Positions 41,486 through 49,761 of a DNA stretch of 64,000 bases are shown in pieces. The translations under genes were made by a program, and so were the position numbers. This DNA comes from Pseudomonas solani. Its GTDB lineage: Bacteria; Pseudomonadota; Gammaproteobacteria; Pseudomonadales; Pseudomonadaceae. A model generated the notes under the pieces. It was not told where the DNA came from and made no database searches. It saw only the letters and a list, made by a program, of their open reading frames with translations. Numbering within the stretch: the first letter of the stretch is position 1; every line of letters starts with the position of its first letter. The stretch lies in assembly GCF_026072635.1 (NCBI RefSeq), contig NZ_AP023081.1:2254501-2318500 (forward strand), in the 5' to 3' direction.

Positions 41486-41673
41486 ATGACTACCTTGCGT
41501 TTCAGATCCTCTGCGAACAGAACCAAAGTCGCAGCGGCCACGGTAACCCGTGAATCCCTCGAATCCCAGGTCGCCGCCTATCTGCGGCGTGGGGGCAGAT
41601 CCAGAAGATCGCCCGGGGGGTGAGCGGGATGCCATTGAACGGTTCCTGGCACTTGTCCAGGCGCAGGAAATGA
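41486..41673 (+). pseudogene. Small protein gene with a single-base frameshift
   Basis: An ATG 8 bp after AAAAGGAGAG opens a short frame (MTTLRFRSSANRTKVAAATV...). The first frame is read to 41590 (35 codons) and would stop at 41623. If one G is added to the run at 41591-41595, the frame continues as QIQKIARGVSGMPLNGSWHL to a stop at 41671-41673, giving a 62-residue protein. The restored C-terminus (YLRRGGQIQKIARGVSG) looks like a natural motif, while the uncorrected tail (GRSRRSPGG) does not. It is flanked by a terminator hairpin and precedes prlC. Function unknown. Either a sequencing error or a true frameshift. Confidence 0.55.
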
Positions 41674-41679
41674 TTCAGG

Positions 41680-41710
41680 AGGGGGCCTTGTGCCCCCTCT
41701 CTCTCTTTCC
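41680..41710 (+). terminator. Terminator hairpin between the small gene and prlC
   Basis: The stem AGGGGGC / GCCCCCT with a CTTGT loop lies just after the restored stop of the small gene and is followed by CTCTCTCTTTCC. The T content is modest, so it is a probable terminator. Confidence 0.6.
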
Positions 41711-41757
41711 CGGTATCTACGCTCCATCAACCTTTCCAGACGCAACAGGTGAATGCC

Positions 41758-43806
41758 GTGAGCTCCAGCAATCCCCTCCTTCAGGACTTCGACCTGCCGC
41801 CCTACTCCGCCATCCGCCCGGAGCATGTAGAGCCCGCCATCGACACCATCCTCGCTGACAGCCGTGCCGCCATCGACGCGCTGCTCGCCCGCCAGGAAGG
41901 CACGCCCACCTGGCAAGGCCTGGTGCTGGCGCTGGACGAACTGGGCGAACGCCTGGGCCGCGCCTGGAGCCCCGTGAGCCACCTCAACGCCGTGTGCAAC
42001 AGCGCCGAGCTGCGCAGCGCTTACGAGGCCTGCCTGCCCAAGCTGTCCGAGTACTGGACCGAGCTGGGCCAGAACCGCGAACTGTTCCAGGCCTACGAGG
42101 CCCTGGCCAGCAGCCCCGAGGCCGCCGGCTTCGACGTGGCGCAGAAGACCATCCTCGAACACGCCCTGCGCGACTTCCGCCTGTCCGGCATCGACCTGCC
42201 GAGCGACAAGCAGCAGCGCTATGGCGAAATTCAGATGAAGCTCTCCGAGCTCACCAGCCGCTTCTCCAACCAGCTGCTGGACGCCACCCAGGCCTGGACC
42301 AAGCACGTCAGCGACGAAGCCGCACTGGATGGCCTCACCGAATCCGCCCGCGCCCAGATGAAGCAGGCGGCCCAGGCCAAGGGCCTGGACGGCTGGCTGA
42401 TCAGCCTGGAGTTCCCCAGCTATTACGCGGTGATGACCTACGCCAACGACCGCGCCCTGCGCGAAGAGGTCTACACCGCCTACTGCACCCGCGCCTCCGA
42501 CCAGGGCCCCAACGCCGGCCAGAATGACAACGGCCCGGTGATGGAGCAGATCCTCGACCTGCGCCAGGAGCTGGCCGCCCTGCTCGGCTTCGGCAGCTAC
42601 GCCGAACTGAGCCTGGCCACCAAGATGGCCGAGACCAGCGACCAGGTGCTGAGCTTCCTCCGCGACCTGGCCGTGCGCAGCAAGCCCTTCGCCAAGCAGG
42701 ACCTCGACGAGTTGCGTGCCTTCGCCGCCGAACAGGGCCTGGACGACCTGCAGAGCTGGGACACCGGCTACTACGCCGAGAAGCTGCGTGAGCAGCGCTA
42801 CAGCATTTCCCAGGAAATCCTCCGCGCCTACTTCCCCATCGACAAGGTGCTCACCGGCCTCTTCGCCATCGTGCAGAAGCTCTACGGCATCGAGATCCGC
42901 GAGCTGTCGGGCTTCGACACCTGGCACCCGGACGTGCGCCTGTTCGAGATCAGCGAGAACGGCCAGCACGTCGGCCGTTTCTTCTTCGACCTCTACGCCC
43001 GTGCCAACAAGCGCGGTGGTGCCTGGATGGACGGTGCCCGCGACAAGCGCCGCACGTCCGCCGGCACGCTGGTGAGCCCGGTGGCCAACCTGGTGTGCAA
43101 CTTCACCCCGGCCGTGGGCGACAAGCCCGCGCTGCTGACCCACGATGAAGTCACCACCCTGTTCCACGAATTCGGCCACGGCCTGCACCACCTGCTGACC
43201 CGCGTCGAGCACGCCGGCGCCTCCGGCATCAACGGCGTGGCCTGGGATGCGGTCGAGCTGCCCAGCCAGTTTATGGAGAACTGGTGCTGGGAGCCGGAAG
43301 GCCTGGCGCTGATCTCCGGCCACTACCAGAGCGGCGAGGCCCTGCCCCAGGACCTGCTGGACAAGATGCTCGCCGCGAAGAACTTCCAGTCCGGCCTGAT
43401 GATGGTGCGCCAGCTGGAGTTCTCCCTGTTCGACTTCGAGCTGCACGCCACCCACGGCGACGGCCGCAGCGTGCTGGAGGTGCTCGAAGGCATCCGCGCC
43501 GAGGTCTCGGTGATGCGCCCGCCGGCCTTCAACCGCTTCGCCAACAGCTTCGCGCACATCTTCGCCGGCGGTTACGCGGCCGGTTACTACAGCTACAAGT
43601 GGGCGGAAGTGCTCTCCGCCGATGCCTTCTCCAAGTTCGAGGAAGAGGGCGTGTTCAACCCCGACACCGGCCGCGCCTTCCGCGAGGCCATCCTCGCCCG
43701 TGGCGGCTCCCAGGAGCCCATGGTGCTGTTCGTCGACTTCCGCGGCCGCGAGCCCTCCATCGACGCCCTGCTGCGCCACCTCGGCCTGTCCGCGGAGGCC
43801 GCATGA
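41758..43806 (+). CDS. prlC: Oligopeptidase A (M3 family metallopeptidase)
   Basis: PrlC (OpdA) is a cytoplasmic zinc peptidase that degrades short peptides, including cleaved signal peptides. The 682-residue product has the M3 signature HEFGHGLHHLLT near residue 465 (HExxH plus the downstream Glu ligand). I prefer the GTG at 41758 (family start MSSSNPLLQDFDLPPY, ACAGGTGA about 6 bp upstream) over a GTG at 41749. It overlaps the next gene by 4 bp, giving a coupled prlC-yheV-like pair as in other pseudomonads (PA0067/PA0068). Confidence 0.95.
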   Translation: MSSSNPLLQDFDLPPYSAIRPEHVEPAIDTILADSRAAIDALLARQEGTPTWQGLVLALDELGERLGRAWSPVSHLNAVCNSAELRSAYEACLPKLSEYWTELGQNRELFQAYEALASSPEAAGFDVAQKTILEHALRDFRLSGIDLPSDKQQRYGEIQMKLSELTSRFSNQLLDATQAWTKHVSDEAALDGLTESARAQMKQAAQAKGLDGWLISLEFPSYYAVMTYANDRALREEVYTAYCTRASDQGPNAGQNDNGPVMEQILDLRQELAALLGFGSYAELSLATKMAETSDQVLSFLRDLAVRSKPFAKQDLDELRAFAAEQGLDDLQSWDTGYYAEKLREQRYSISQEILRAYFPIDKVLTGLFAIVQKLYGIEIRELSGFDTWHPDVRLFEISENGQHVGRFFFDLYARANKRGGAWMDGARDKRRTSAGTLVSPVANLVCNFTPAVGDKPALLTHDEVTTLFHEFGHGLHHLLTRVEHAGASGINGVAWDAVELPSQFMENWCWEPEGLALISGHYQSGEALPQDLLDKMLAAKNFQSGLMMVRQLEFSLFDFELHATHGDGRSVLEVLEGIRAEVSVMRPPAFNRFANSFAHIFAGGYAAGYYSYKWAEVLSADAFSKFEEEGVFNPDTGRAFREAILARGGSQEPMVLFVDFRGREPSIDALLRHLGLSAEAA

Positions 43807-44084
43807 GCGAAGGCCCCGTGAACGTCACCAAGAAACGCTTCATCGCCGGTGCCGTGTGCCCGGCGTGCAGCGAGCAGGACCGCATCCAGATGTGGGACGA
43901 GGACGGCGTACCGCACCGCCAGTGCGTGGCCTGCGGCTATGCCGATACCCTCAACGCCCAGGGCCAGTCCGTGCCCAAGGAGCTGGGGACGCGGGTCAAC
44001 AAGGCTGTGCCCAAGCCGGCCGACCCCAAGGTCCAGGGCGTGCAGTTCTTCCCCAATCCCAAGCTGAAGAAACCCAGCGAGTGA
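43803..44084 (+). CDS. YheV-like zinc-ribbon protein
   Basis: The 93-residue product has two CxxC pairs (CPACSEQDRIQMWDEDG ... HRQCVACGYAD), spaced as in a zinc ribbon, then a basic Pro/Lys-rich tail (PNPKLKKPSE). It overlaps the prlC stop by 4 bp. The family (YheV) is of unknown function; nucleic-acid binding is suggested by the ribbon. Confidence 0.82.
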   Translation: MSEGPVNVTKKRFIAGAVCPACSEQDRIQMWDEDGVPHRQCVACGYADTLNAQGQSVPKELGTRVNKAVPKPADPKVQGVQFFPNPKLKKPSE

Positions 44085-44105
44085 ATTGAAGGCCAGGGAG
44101 GGCCG

Positions 44106-45485
44106 ATGACCCGTCTGATGCTCTGTGGCCTGCTGGCATTGGCCAGCGGCCTTGTCGTCGCCAGCGAAATCACCCGCGAGCCTGCGGCACTGCCCGCGCG
44201 TTATGGCGCCGCGTTGCCTCACAGCGCGGCCGACCTGCGGGCCTGGGACCAGGACACCCGCCGTTTCCCACCCGTCGCCCATGCCCTGGACCAGATCGCC
44301 GATGGCAGCGAGCCCTGGTTACAGCGCTGGCGTTCGGCAATGGCCCAGGTCCGCCCGACGGAGGCCGTCGCGGTCGAGCGCCTGTGGCAATCGCACTTGC
44401 AGTTCAGCGAGCTGTCACCGGCGTTCTGCACCTTCGCCCGGCGCAGCCTGCAAGGGCCGGACGACCTGATCCGCCGCATCGTCTCCGTACCTTTCGCAAA
44501 GGGCTGCGCCCAGGCATCGGACCGTCCCTTGCTGTTGCGCCCGGATACGCCGGCCCGCGCGGTGCTGGCGTTCTACGCCGGGCAGGAAGCGCCCTTGCCC
44601 GCTTTCGAGCCGCGCCTGGAGCAGGCCGTCACCGCGATGATCCCGAGCGCTGAAGCCTATGAGCTGCGCGCCGCCGCCTTCACCCTCGTGCACCTGAAAC
44701 AGGCCGAGGCCAACCGTGCGTTGTTGCGCATCCATGGGCGGATCACCGACCAGGACAAGGCCGACCAGGTCGCACTGGCTTTCCTGCGGAGCGACGACCC
44801 TCAGGGACGCGCACTGGCGCAGGCGGCCTGCCAGCGTCGCCTGCGCGATCCGATGTGCAGCCCCTCGCCGCACTACGGGGCAGAGGCTCAGGGCGAGGAC
44901 GAGCCGCACGTCGACAGGGCTCTTGTCGCGCGTCGCATCGCCGAGCTGGCTACCCTCGGCTTCAGCCGGGTGCAGGCGCTCAAGGTGGATGAGCAGGCCA
45001 GTGCCGACCCGGAGTTCCTGCTGAGTGCCGCCGACTACCTGTACGGCTTCGACACCGAGACCGGGATGTTCCCCAACCAGCACGATTCGCTGTTGCGGCG
45101 CCTGGCGCGCCTGGCCGGGTCGACGCTGCAGGATGTGGTGTTCGAGGAGCGCTACCCGGCGGACGACCAGGGCCCCTACCGGCTGAGTGCCTATGCCGAT
45201 GGCTCGGTCTATCGCCTGGAAGCGCAGAACTACGGCGACTGGTACGACGTCCAGGCCGTGCTGCAACTGCTGCAGCGAGTCGCCGATGACCGCCGGCTGG
45301 ACGTGGCATTTGTGCCGCTGGCCAGTGGCGACCAGATGTCGCTGGTGCTGGCCGGCCCCAATGCTGCGGTGAGCGCGGCATTCGAGCGCGGCCTGTTGCA
45401 GCGGGCTGAACCGGAGCAGGCGATGGAAAGCGGCAAGGCATTCGAGGCGGAAGTCATCCAGGGGCTGCAGCGCCAGCAGCCTTGA
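44106..45485 (+). CDS. Secreted protein of unknown function
   Basis: The 459-residue product has a signal peptide (MTRLMLCGLLALASGLVVA). Its helix-rich body has three clustered cysteine pairs (FCTFARRS, KGCAQ, ACQRRLRDPMC). I recognise no known domain. GGGAGG lies upstream of the ATG at 44106, 21 bp after the YheV-like gene. A periplasmic or secreted role is inferred from the signal peptide only. Confidence 0.7.
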   Translation: MTRLMLCGLLALASGLVVASEITREPAALPARYGAALPHSAADLRAWDQDTRRFPPVAHALDQIADGSEPWLQRWRSAMAQVRPTEAVAVERLWQSHLQFSELSPAFCTFARRSLQGPDDLIRRIVSVPFAKGCAQASDRPLLLRPDTPARAVLAFYAGQEAPLPAFEPRLEQAVTAMIPSAEAYELRAAAFTLVHLKQAEANRALLRIHGRITDQDKADQVALAFLRSDDPQGRALAQAACQRRLRDPMCSPSPHYGAEAQGEDEPHVDRALVARRIAELATLGFSRVQALKVDEQASADPEFLLSAADYLYGFDTETGMFPNQHDSLLRRLARLAGSTLQDVVFEERYPADDQGPYRLSAYADGSVYRLEAQNYGDWYDVQAVLQLLQRVADDRRLDVAFVPLASGDQMSLVLAGPNAAVSAAFERGLLQRAEPEQAMESGKAFEAEVIQGLQRQQP

Positions 45486-45565
45486 GCGTGGCGCTTATGA
45501 CAGTGTTAGATTCCGACACCCAGGTGGATCTTCCCCTGCGTGTACAAGGGTTCAGAGAGGGCGTC

Positions 45566-46345
45566 ATGTGGCACTTGGTATGCGGTGACAACGCGGTCGA
45601 AGGCGTCGCCTTCGTGCTTGGCGAGGAGGTGGCGCGGCAGTTCCTGCGGGTGCTGCGCGATGACCTCGCCGTCGGCCCGCTGAGCGGCATCGAACAGCCG
45701 CCCTGTACCCGCCGTGCCGCCTTCTGGCGCGCGGTATGGCCGGTTGCGGTGCAGCCGGTGCCGGACTTCGAAAGTGGCCTGGGCGAAGACGCCCAATGGC
45801 TCGCCGGCCTGGCCGGGCAGAGTCATGCGGTCACCGTCTGGCATGGCGACAGCGCCTCCGAGCAACTGCTGCTGGCCCGCATCGCGGCGGCCCTGGAGCA
45901 CAGCGAGCTGCCCCTCTGGGAAGTGCCCTGCGGCAGCGGCGACAGCCGCGTGGCCAGCCGCCGCGCGGTGGCCATGCGGGCGCCGGCCGAACTCGCCGAG
46001 CTGTACCTGCCCAAACTGGTGGGGCCGGAGCGCCGCCAGCAACTGGCCAACCAGTGGCGTGGCGTACTGGCCGAGGGCGCGGGCATCCGCCGCTGGCGCG
46101 AGGGGGCCTTCCAGGGTGAAGACTTCAGCTTTATCGATGCCGACCTGCTGGAGCGCTGCACCCCTGAATGGCGCCCGCTGGGCCGGGTGATGGCCGATGT
46201 CATGGGCCATTGCGACGGCTTCTTCGCCACCGACTTCTTCCTCTTCTGGCGCGCTCGGGAACTGGCCGTCCAGGGCCGGGTCCAGATCGAGGGCGAACCC
46301 GGTGCCAATGGCTACGGCGGCCTGCAGGTGCGCCTGCCCGGTTGA
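45566..46345 (+). CDS. DUF1835/DUF3658-type protein
   Basis: The 259-residue product starts MWHLVCGDNAVEGVAFVLGEE, the DUF1835 opening (xHLxxGDN), with a possible C-terminal DUF3658-like region (RWREGAFQGEDFSFIDADLLE). Function unknown. The ATG at 45566 follows AGAGAGG; a longer frame from 45482 overlaps the previous gene and has no site. It lies 80 bp after the secreted protein gene and 37 bp before the acetyltransferase gene. Confidence 0.75.
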   Translation: MWHLVCGDNAVEGVAFVLGEEVARQFLRVLRDDLAVGPLSGIEQPPCTRRAAFWRAVWPVAVQPVPDFESGLGEDAQWLAGLAGQSHAVTVWHGDSASEQLLLARIAAALEHSELPLWEVPCGSGDSRVASRRAVAMRAPAELAELYLPKLVGPERRQQLANQWRGVLAEGAGIRRWREGAFQGEDFSFIDADLLERCTPEWRPLGRVMADVMGHCDGFFATDFFLFWRARELAVQGRVQIEGEPGANGYGGLQVRLPG

Positions 46346-46382
46346 TTCCGGGCTGCACTCATTCCTTCGAGCCGGAGGCTTC

Positions 46383-47024
46383 ATGCACGGACCCGACCCC
46401 CGCAACCCGCATCCCATGGCGGGCTTCCCGCAGGTCTGCTTCATCCGCAACACGGTGAACAACCCGCAGATCGAGATCGGCGAATACACCTATTACGACG
46501 ACCCGGATGACTCGGAGAACTTCGAGCGCAACGTGCTCTATCTCTTCCCCTTCATCGGCGATCGCCTGGTGATCGGGCGCTTCTGCGCCATCGCGCGCGG
46601 GGTGAAGTTCATCATGAACGGCGCCAACCACAAGCTCTCCGGCTTCTCCACCTACCCCTTCCAGATCTTCGGCGGTGGCTGGGAGCGGCACATGCCGGAG
46701 CTGTCCGAGTTTCCCAACAAGGGCGACACCCTGATCGGCAACGACGTGTGGATCGGCTACGAGGCGCTGATCATGCCCGGGGTGAAGATCGGTGATGGCG
46801 CCATCATTTCCTCGCGCTCGGTGGTGACCCGCGACGTGGCGCCCTACAGCATCGTCGGCGGCAACCCGGCCGAACCGCTGAAGCGGCGCTTCCCCGATGA
46901 AGTGGTGGAACGCCTGCTCGCCCTGGCCTGGTGGGACTGGCCGGTGGAGAAGATCAGCCGGCACATGGCGGCGATCATGGCCGCCGATCTCGACGCCCTG
47001 GAGCGCTGCGCCCGGGAAGGCTGA
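46383..47024 (+). CDS. Vat-like O-acetyltransferase (CatB/xenobiotic acetyltransferase family)
   Basis: The 213-residue product is a left-handed beta-helix acetyltransferase. It has IEIGEYTYYDDPDD, FCAIARGVKFIMNGANHKLSGFSTYPFQIFGGGWE and IGNDVWIGYEALIMPGVKIGDGAIISSRSVVTRDVAPYSIVGGNPA. The catalytic His is probably in NGANHK. This set is closest to streptogramin A acetyltransferases (Vat) and type B chloramphenicol acetyltransferases; P. aeruginosa has the related catB7. It may give intrinsic resistance, but many such enzymes act on unknown sugars or metabolites. No mobile-element hallmarks surround it. Confidence 0.82.
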   Translation: MHGPDPRNPHPMAGFPQVCFIRNTVNNPQIEIGEYTYYDDPDDSENFERNVLYLFPFIGDRLVIGRFCAIARGVKFIMNGANHKLSGFSTYPFQIFGGGWERHMPELSEFPNKGDTLIGNDVWIGYEALIMPGVKIGDGAIISSRSVVTRDVAPYSIVGGNPAEPLKRRFPDEVVERLLALAWWDWPVEKISRHMAAIMAADLDALERCAREG

Positions 47025-47152
47025 GGCGAACTGCGTCACTTCCGCCGAGCGGGCACCTTGCCCCGGCGCGGGGCCGGGAGTAGTTTTCCCTGCTGTGCCC
47101 CGCTGCACAGGGAGCCGTCGCAGAGGGCGGCAATACAGCAAGGAGACCCCAG

Positions 47153-47977
47153 GTGCCCACCTTTACCCGCAACAAACTTCCGGTCGTCGGCAGCCTCGAA
47201 CTGGTGGTCGGCAACGTGCTCAAGCTGAAGCTCAACGGCCTGGGGCCGGGCAAGAAGCATTACCGCATCAAGAGCGCCAACACCTGCCTGGAAGTGAAGC
47301 AGGACGCCAACGACCGCCAGAGCGAGCAGAGCATCACCATCAAGGCCCTGCGCGCCTGCCAGTCGGTGCGCGTCGAAGCCTTTTCCGCCGTCGATGACCT
47401 GCCCTCGGGCATCCACGTGGTCATCACCGTGCTGGAAGCGCTGACGCTGCCCGATGGCAAGACCGACGAAGGCTGCCTCGCGCGCCTGTTGCTGGCCGAG
47501 TCGGTGGTGCCGAAGAACGCGGGAGGCCTGGAGGAGGCGCTGTTCTCCATGCAGCTGATGCGCCAGGTGATCGAGAACCGCATGGCGTTCTCCGAACCGA
47601 AGCACTTCGGCAAGCCCGCCAACAAGACCATGACCGGCTTCATCACCGCCCGTGACCCGCTGCAGTTCGAGGGGTTCGGCAACTATCCGGCCATCGGCGC
47701 CAAGGAAGGCAAGATCGACAGCTACCTGCGGTTGGCCAACGATGGCAGCGACCTGCGTTTCTCCTTCGTCCGCCAGCATGTGCAGAACGCGCTGGACGTG
47801 GCGGCGGGCAAGAGTGTCGCCAAGCCCTACAAGCCGCCGGTCTATGGCTGGATGACCGAAGGCAGCGACCCGGGCGGCTACTTCATCAAGGCGGTGGACA
47901 AGGGTGGCCAGACCTTCTTCAGCCTCACCCAGGCCTTTATCGACAACCCCAACAACCCGGGTAAACCGAAGAAATGA
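47153..47977 (+). CDS. Putative cell-wall hydrolase-like protein (SleB-like pattern)
   Basis: The 274-residue product starts at a GTG with AAGGAG 7 bp upstream. No signal peptide is apparent. An N-terminal beta-rich region (residues about 1-85) precedes a C-terminal part that resembles SleB/CwlJ hydrolases in pattern: LARLLLAES (candidate catalytic Glu) ... MQLMRQVIENRM ... ARDPLQFEGF ... VQNALDVAAGK ... YFIKAVDKGGQTFFSL. Similarity was judged by eye and is weak. It overlaps by 4 bp a gene for an exported protein, as in effector-immunity pairs. It could be a cell-wall-active effector, but this is inference and nothing here identifies a secretion route. Confidence 0.5.
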   Translation: MPTFTRNKLPVVGSLELVVGNVLKLKLNGLGPGKKHYRIKSANTCLEVKQDANDRQSEQSITIKALRACQSVRVEAFSAVDDLPSGIHVVITVLEALTLPDGKTDEGCLARLLLAESVVPKNAGGLEEALFSMQLMRQVIENRMAFSEPKHFGKPANKTMTGFITARDPLQFEGFGNYPAIGAKEGKIDSYLRLANDGSDLRFSFVRQHVQNALDVAAGKSVAKPYKPPVYGWMTEGSDPGGYFIKAVDKGGQTFFSLTQAFIDNPNNPGKPKK

Positions 47978-48495
47978 ACAGCTCACGCCTGGCCGGACTC
48001 TTCTCCGGCGCCCTGCTTTTCGTCACCCTCGGTGCCTGCGCGGCCGAGTCCTTCGGCCCGTCGATCTACACCGGCCAGGTGGCGCGTTTCGACATCGCCG
48101 AGGACAAGGCCTTCGCCGACCCCGAGCAGGACATGCGCTACCTGCTGGTGCAGGCCAAGCGCAACGACAGCGCCAACCACTTCTGCGTGGTCGGCTACCA
48201 GTGGCCGGATGGCAAGCGCAAGGCGGCGGTGCATTGGCAGGAAGGCCAGCGCATCGTCCTGTGGACCGGCAAATCCGGCGTGAGCGATGCGTTCAAGTAC
48301 GCCGACTCCATGGCCATGGCCAACAGCGTGGACCTCAAGGACGGCCTGGTGGACACCGACGAGCAGCGCTTCGGCAGCAGCTTCCTGCAACTGCGCTCCT
48401 CGGCCGAGGGCACCCTCGCCGACTGCAAGGCCCACGGCCGCCAATACCTGATCGAGCCCTTCACCCCGCCGAGCGAGTCCGACGAGGACGAGTAG
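47974..48495 (+). CDS. Exported protein coupled to the hydrolase-like gene (candidate immunity protein)
   Basis: The 173-residue product has a signal peptide (MNSSRLAGLFSGALLFVTLGACAAES); the LGAC may be a lipobox. The body has no recognised domain, with cysteines at NHFCVVGYQW and LADCKAHG and an acidic tail (PPSESDEDE). The start overlaps the upstream stop by 4 bp (ATGA), so the two are co-translated. An exported partner next to a candidate peptidoglycan hydrolase is the classic arrangement of a periplasmic immunity protein. Confidence 0.55.
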   Translation: MNSSRLAGLFSGALLFVTLGACAAESFGPSIYTGQVARFDIAEDKAFADPEQDMRYLLVQAKRNDSANHFCVVGYQWPDGKRKAAVHWQEGQRIVLWTGKSGVSDAFKYADSMAMANSVDLKDGLVDTDEQRFGSSFLQLRSSAEGTLADCKAHGRQYLIEPFTPPSESDEDE

Positions 48496-48539
48496 GGCTT
48501 TCCGACGAAAACCGGCTGGCGCAGGACGCTGTAAGAATA

Positions 48540-48559
48540 TACTGTTCATGCATACAGTA
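48540..48559. promoter_or_regulatory. LexA (SOS) box upstream of the radical SAM gene
   Basis: TACTGTTCATGCATACAGTA matches the E. coli LexA consensus (TACTG-N10-CAGTA) perfectly, including CTGT-N8-ACAG. It ends 19 bp upstream of the radical SAM start codon. The matching P. aeruginosa gene PA0069 is, to my knowledge, in the LexA regulon. Confidence 0.92.
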
Positions 48560-48578
48560 TTTTCCGGAGCGCCTCGCC

Positions 48579-49637
48579 ATGTCCGTCACCCTCCCGCCCC
48601 GTGGCCGGGGCACCGGCAGCAACCCGTTCAACCGTTTCGCCCCGACCCTCTCGGTGGCCGAGGACGACGGCTGGTACCAGGAGGTGCCGCCAACCCGCGC
48701 CACCGAAGTGCGCATCGAGACGGCCAAGAGCATCATCGCCCGCAACCAGTCGCCCGACCTGCCCTTCGACCGCTCGATAAACCCCTATCGCGGCTGTGAA
48801 CACGGCTGCATCTACTGCTATGCGCGGCCCAGCCACGCCTATTGGGACATGTCCCCGGGCATCGATTTCGAAACCCGGCTGATCGCCAAGACCAACGCCG
48901 CCGCCCTGCTGGAGCAACAGCTGAGCAAGCCCGGCTACCAGTGCGCGCCCATCGCCCTGGGTGCCAATACCGACCCTTACCAACCCATCGAGCGCGAGCA
49001 TCGCCTGACCCGGCAGATACTCGAAGTGCTACTGCGCTACCGCCACCCATTGACCATCGTCACCAAGGGCTCGCTGGTGCTGCGCGATCTCGACCTGTTG
49101 AGCCAGCTGGCCGAGCAGCGCCTGGTCAAGGTGATGATCAGCCTCACCACCCTCGACGACGAACTCAAGCGCGTGCTCGAGCCCCGCGCCGCCGCGCCCT
49201 CCGCGCGCCTGCGGGCGATCCGCGTGCTGCGTGAAAACCGTATTCCGGTGGGCGTGCTCTGCTCGCCGATGATCCCGATGATCAACGACAGCGAGCTGGA
49301 AAGCCTGCTGGAAGCCGCCCGCGACGCCGGTGCGCGCAGCGCCTCCTACATGCTGGTGCGCCTGCCCCGGGAGGTGGCGCCGCTGTTCGAGGAGTGGCTG
49401 CAGGCCCACTACCCGCAACGGGCTGCCCATGTGATGAGCATCATCCGCCAGTGCCGGGGCGGCGAGGTCTACGACAGCCGCTTCGGCAAGCGCTTCAGCG
49501 GTGAAGGCGCCTTCGCCCAGCTGCTGGCCCAGCGCTTCGCCGTCGCCATGCGCCGCCTGGGCCTGGAGAAACGTGGCGACGTGGCGCTGGACTGCTCGCG
49601 CTTCTGTCCGCCTGGGGGGCAGATGGCGTTGCTGTGA
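48579..49637 (+). CDS. PA0069-family radical SAM protein (SOS-regulated)
   Basis: The 352-residue product has the radical SAM cluster motif CEHGCIYC (CxxxCxxC) near residue 75, followed by YARPSHAYWDMSPGIDFET. The family (Rv2578c-like) is distantly related to spore photoproduct lyase. The substrate is unknown; a DNA-damage-related role is suggested by the LexA box in front. The ATG at 48579 has CGGAG upstream and fits the family start MSVTLPPRGRG. The frame open from 47904 crosses the preceding genes and is spurious. It ends 148 bp before the carbonic anhydrase. Confidence 0.9.
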   Translation: MSVTLPPRGRGTGSNPFNRFAPTLSVAEDDGWYQEVPPTRATEVRIETAKSIIARNQSPDLPFDRSINPYRGCEHGCIYCYARPSHAYWDMSPGIDFETRLIAKTNAAALLEQQLSKPGYQCAPIALGANTDPYQPIEREHRLTRQILEVLLRYRHPLTIVTKGSLVLRDLDLLSQLAEQRLVKVMISLTTLDDELKRVLEPRAAAPSARLRAIRVLRENRIPVGVLCSPMIPMINDSELESLLEAARDAGARSASYMLVRLPREVAPLFEEWLQAHYPQRAAHVMSIIRQCRGGEVYDSRFGKRFSGEGAFAQLLAQRFAVAMRRLGLEKRGDVALDCSRFCPPGGQMALL

Positions 49638-49702
49638 GCGAAAGGATGGGCGGAAGGGCTTTTGCGGGGCCGAAGTGTGACCGGAACACGCCGAACGGTG
49701 TC

Positions 49703-49761
49703 CTGTAGGGGGTCGGATAAATCCGACTATATCGGTAAAGTAATCCCACTTTCCCCTACAG
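49703..49761. repeat. Inverted repeat in the gap before the first carbonic anhydrase gene
   Basis: CTGTAGGGG at 49703 and CCCCTACAG at 49753 are perfect 9-bp arms around 41 bp that contain a second hairpin (GTCGGATAAATCCGAC). The element lies 24 bp upstream of the carbonic anhydrase start. It may act in the leader RNA or mark an old junction. Confidence 0.45.

Noticed and set aside
41749..41757. An upstream GTG for prlC
   Set aside because: It has no ribosome binding site; the GTG at 41758 has ACAGGTGA and begins the conserved N-terminus.
41578..43779. A 733-codon minus-strand open frame
   Set aside because: It is the complement of prlC, whose HEFGHGLHH signature and family length are clear.
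47904..48578. A fused frame giving a 577-residue radical SAM protein
   Set aside because: The first 225 codons overlap the exported-protein gene in another frame and have no radical SAM similarity; the LexA box lies before the real start.
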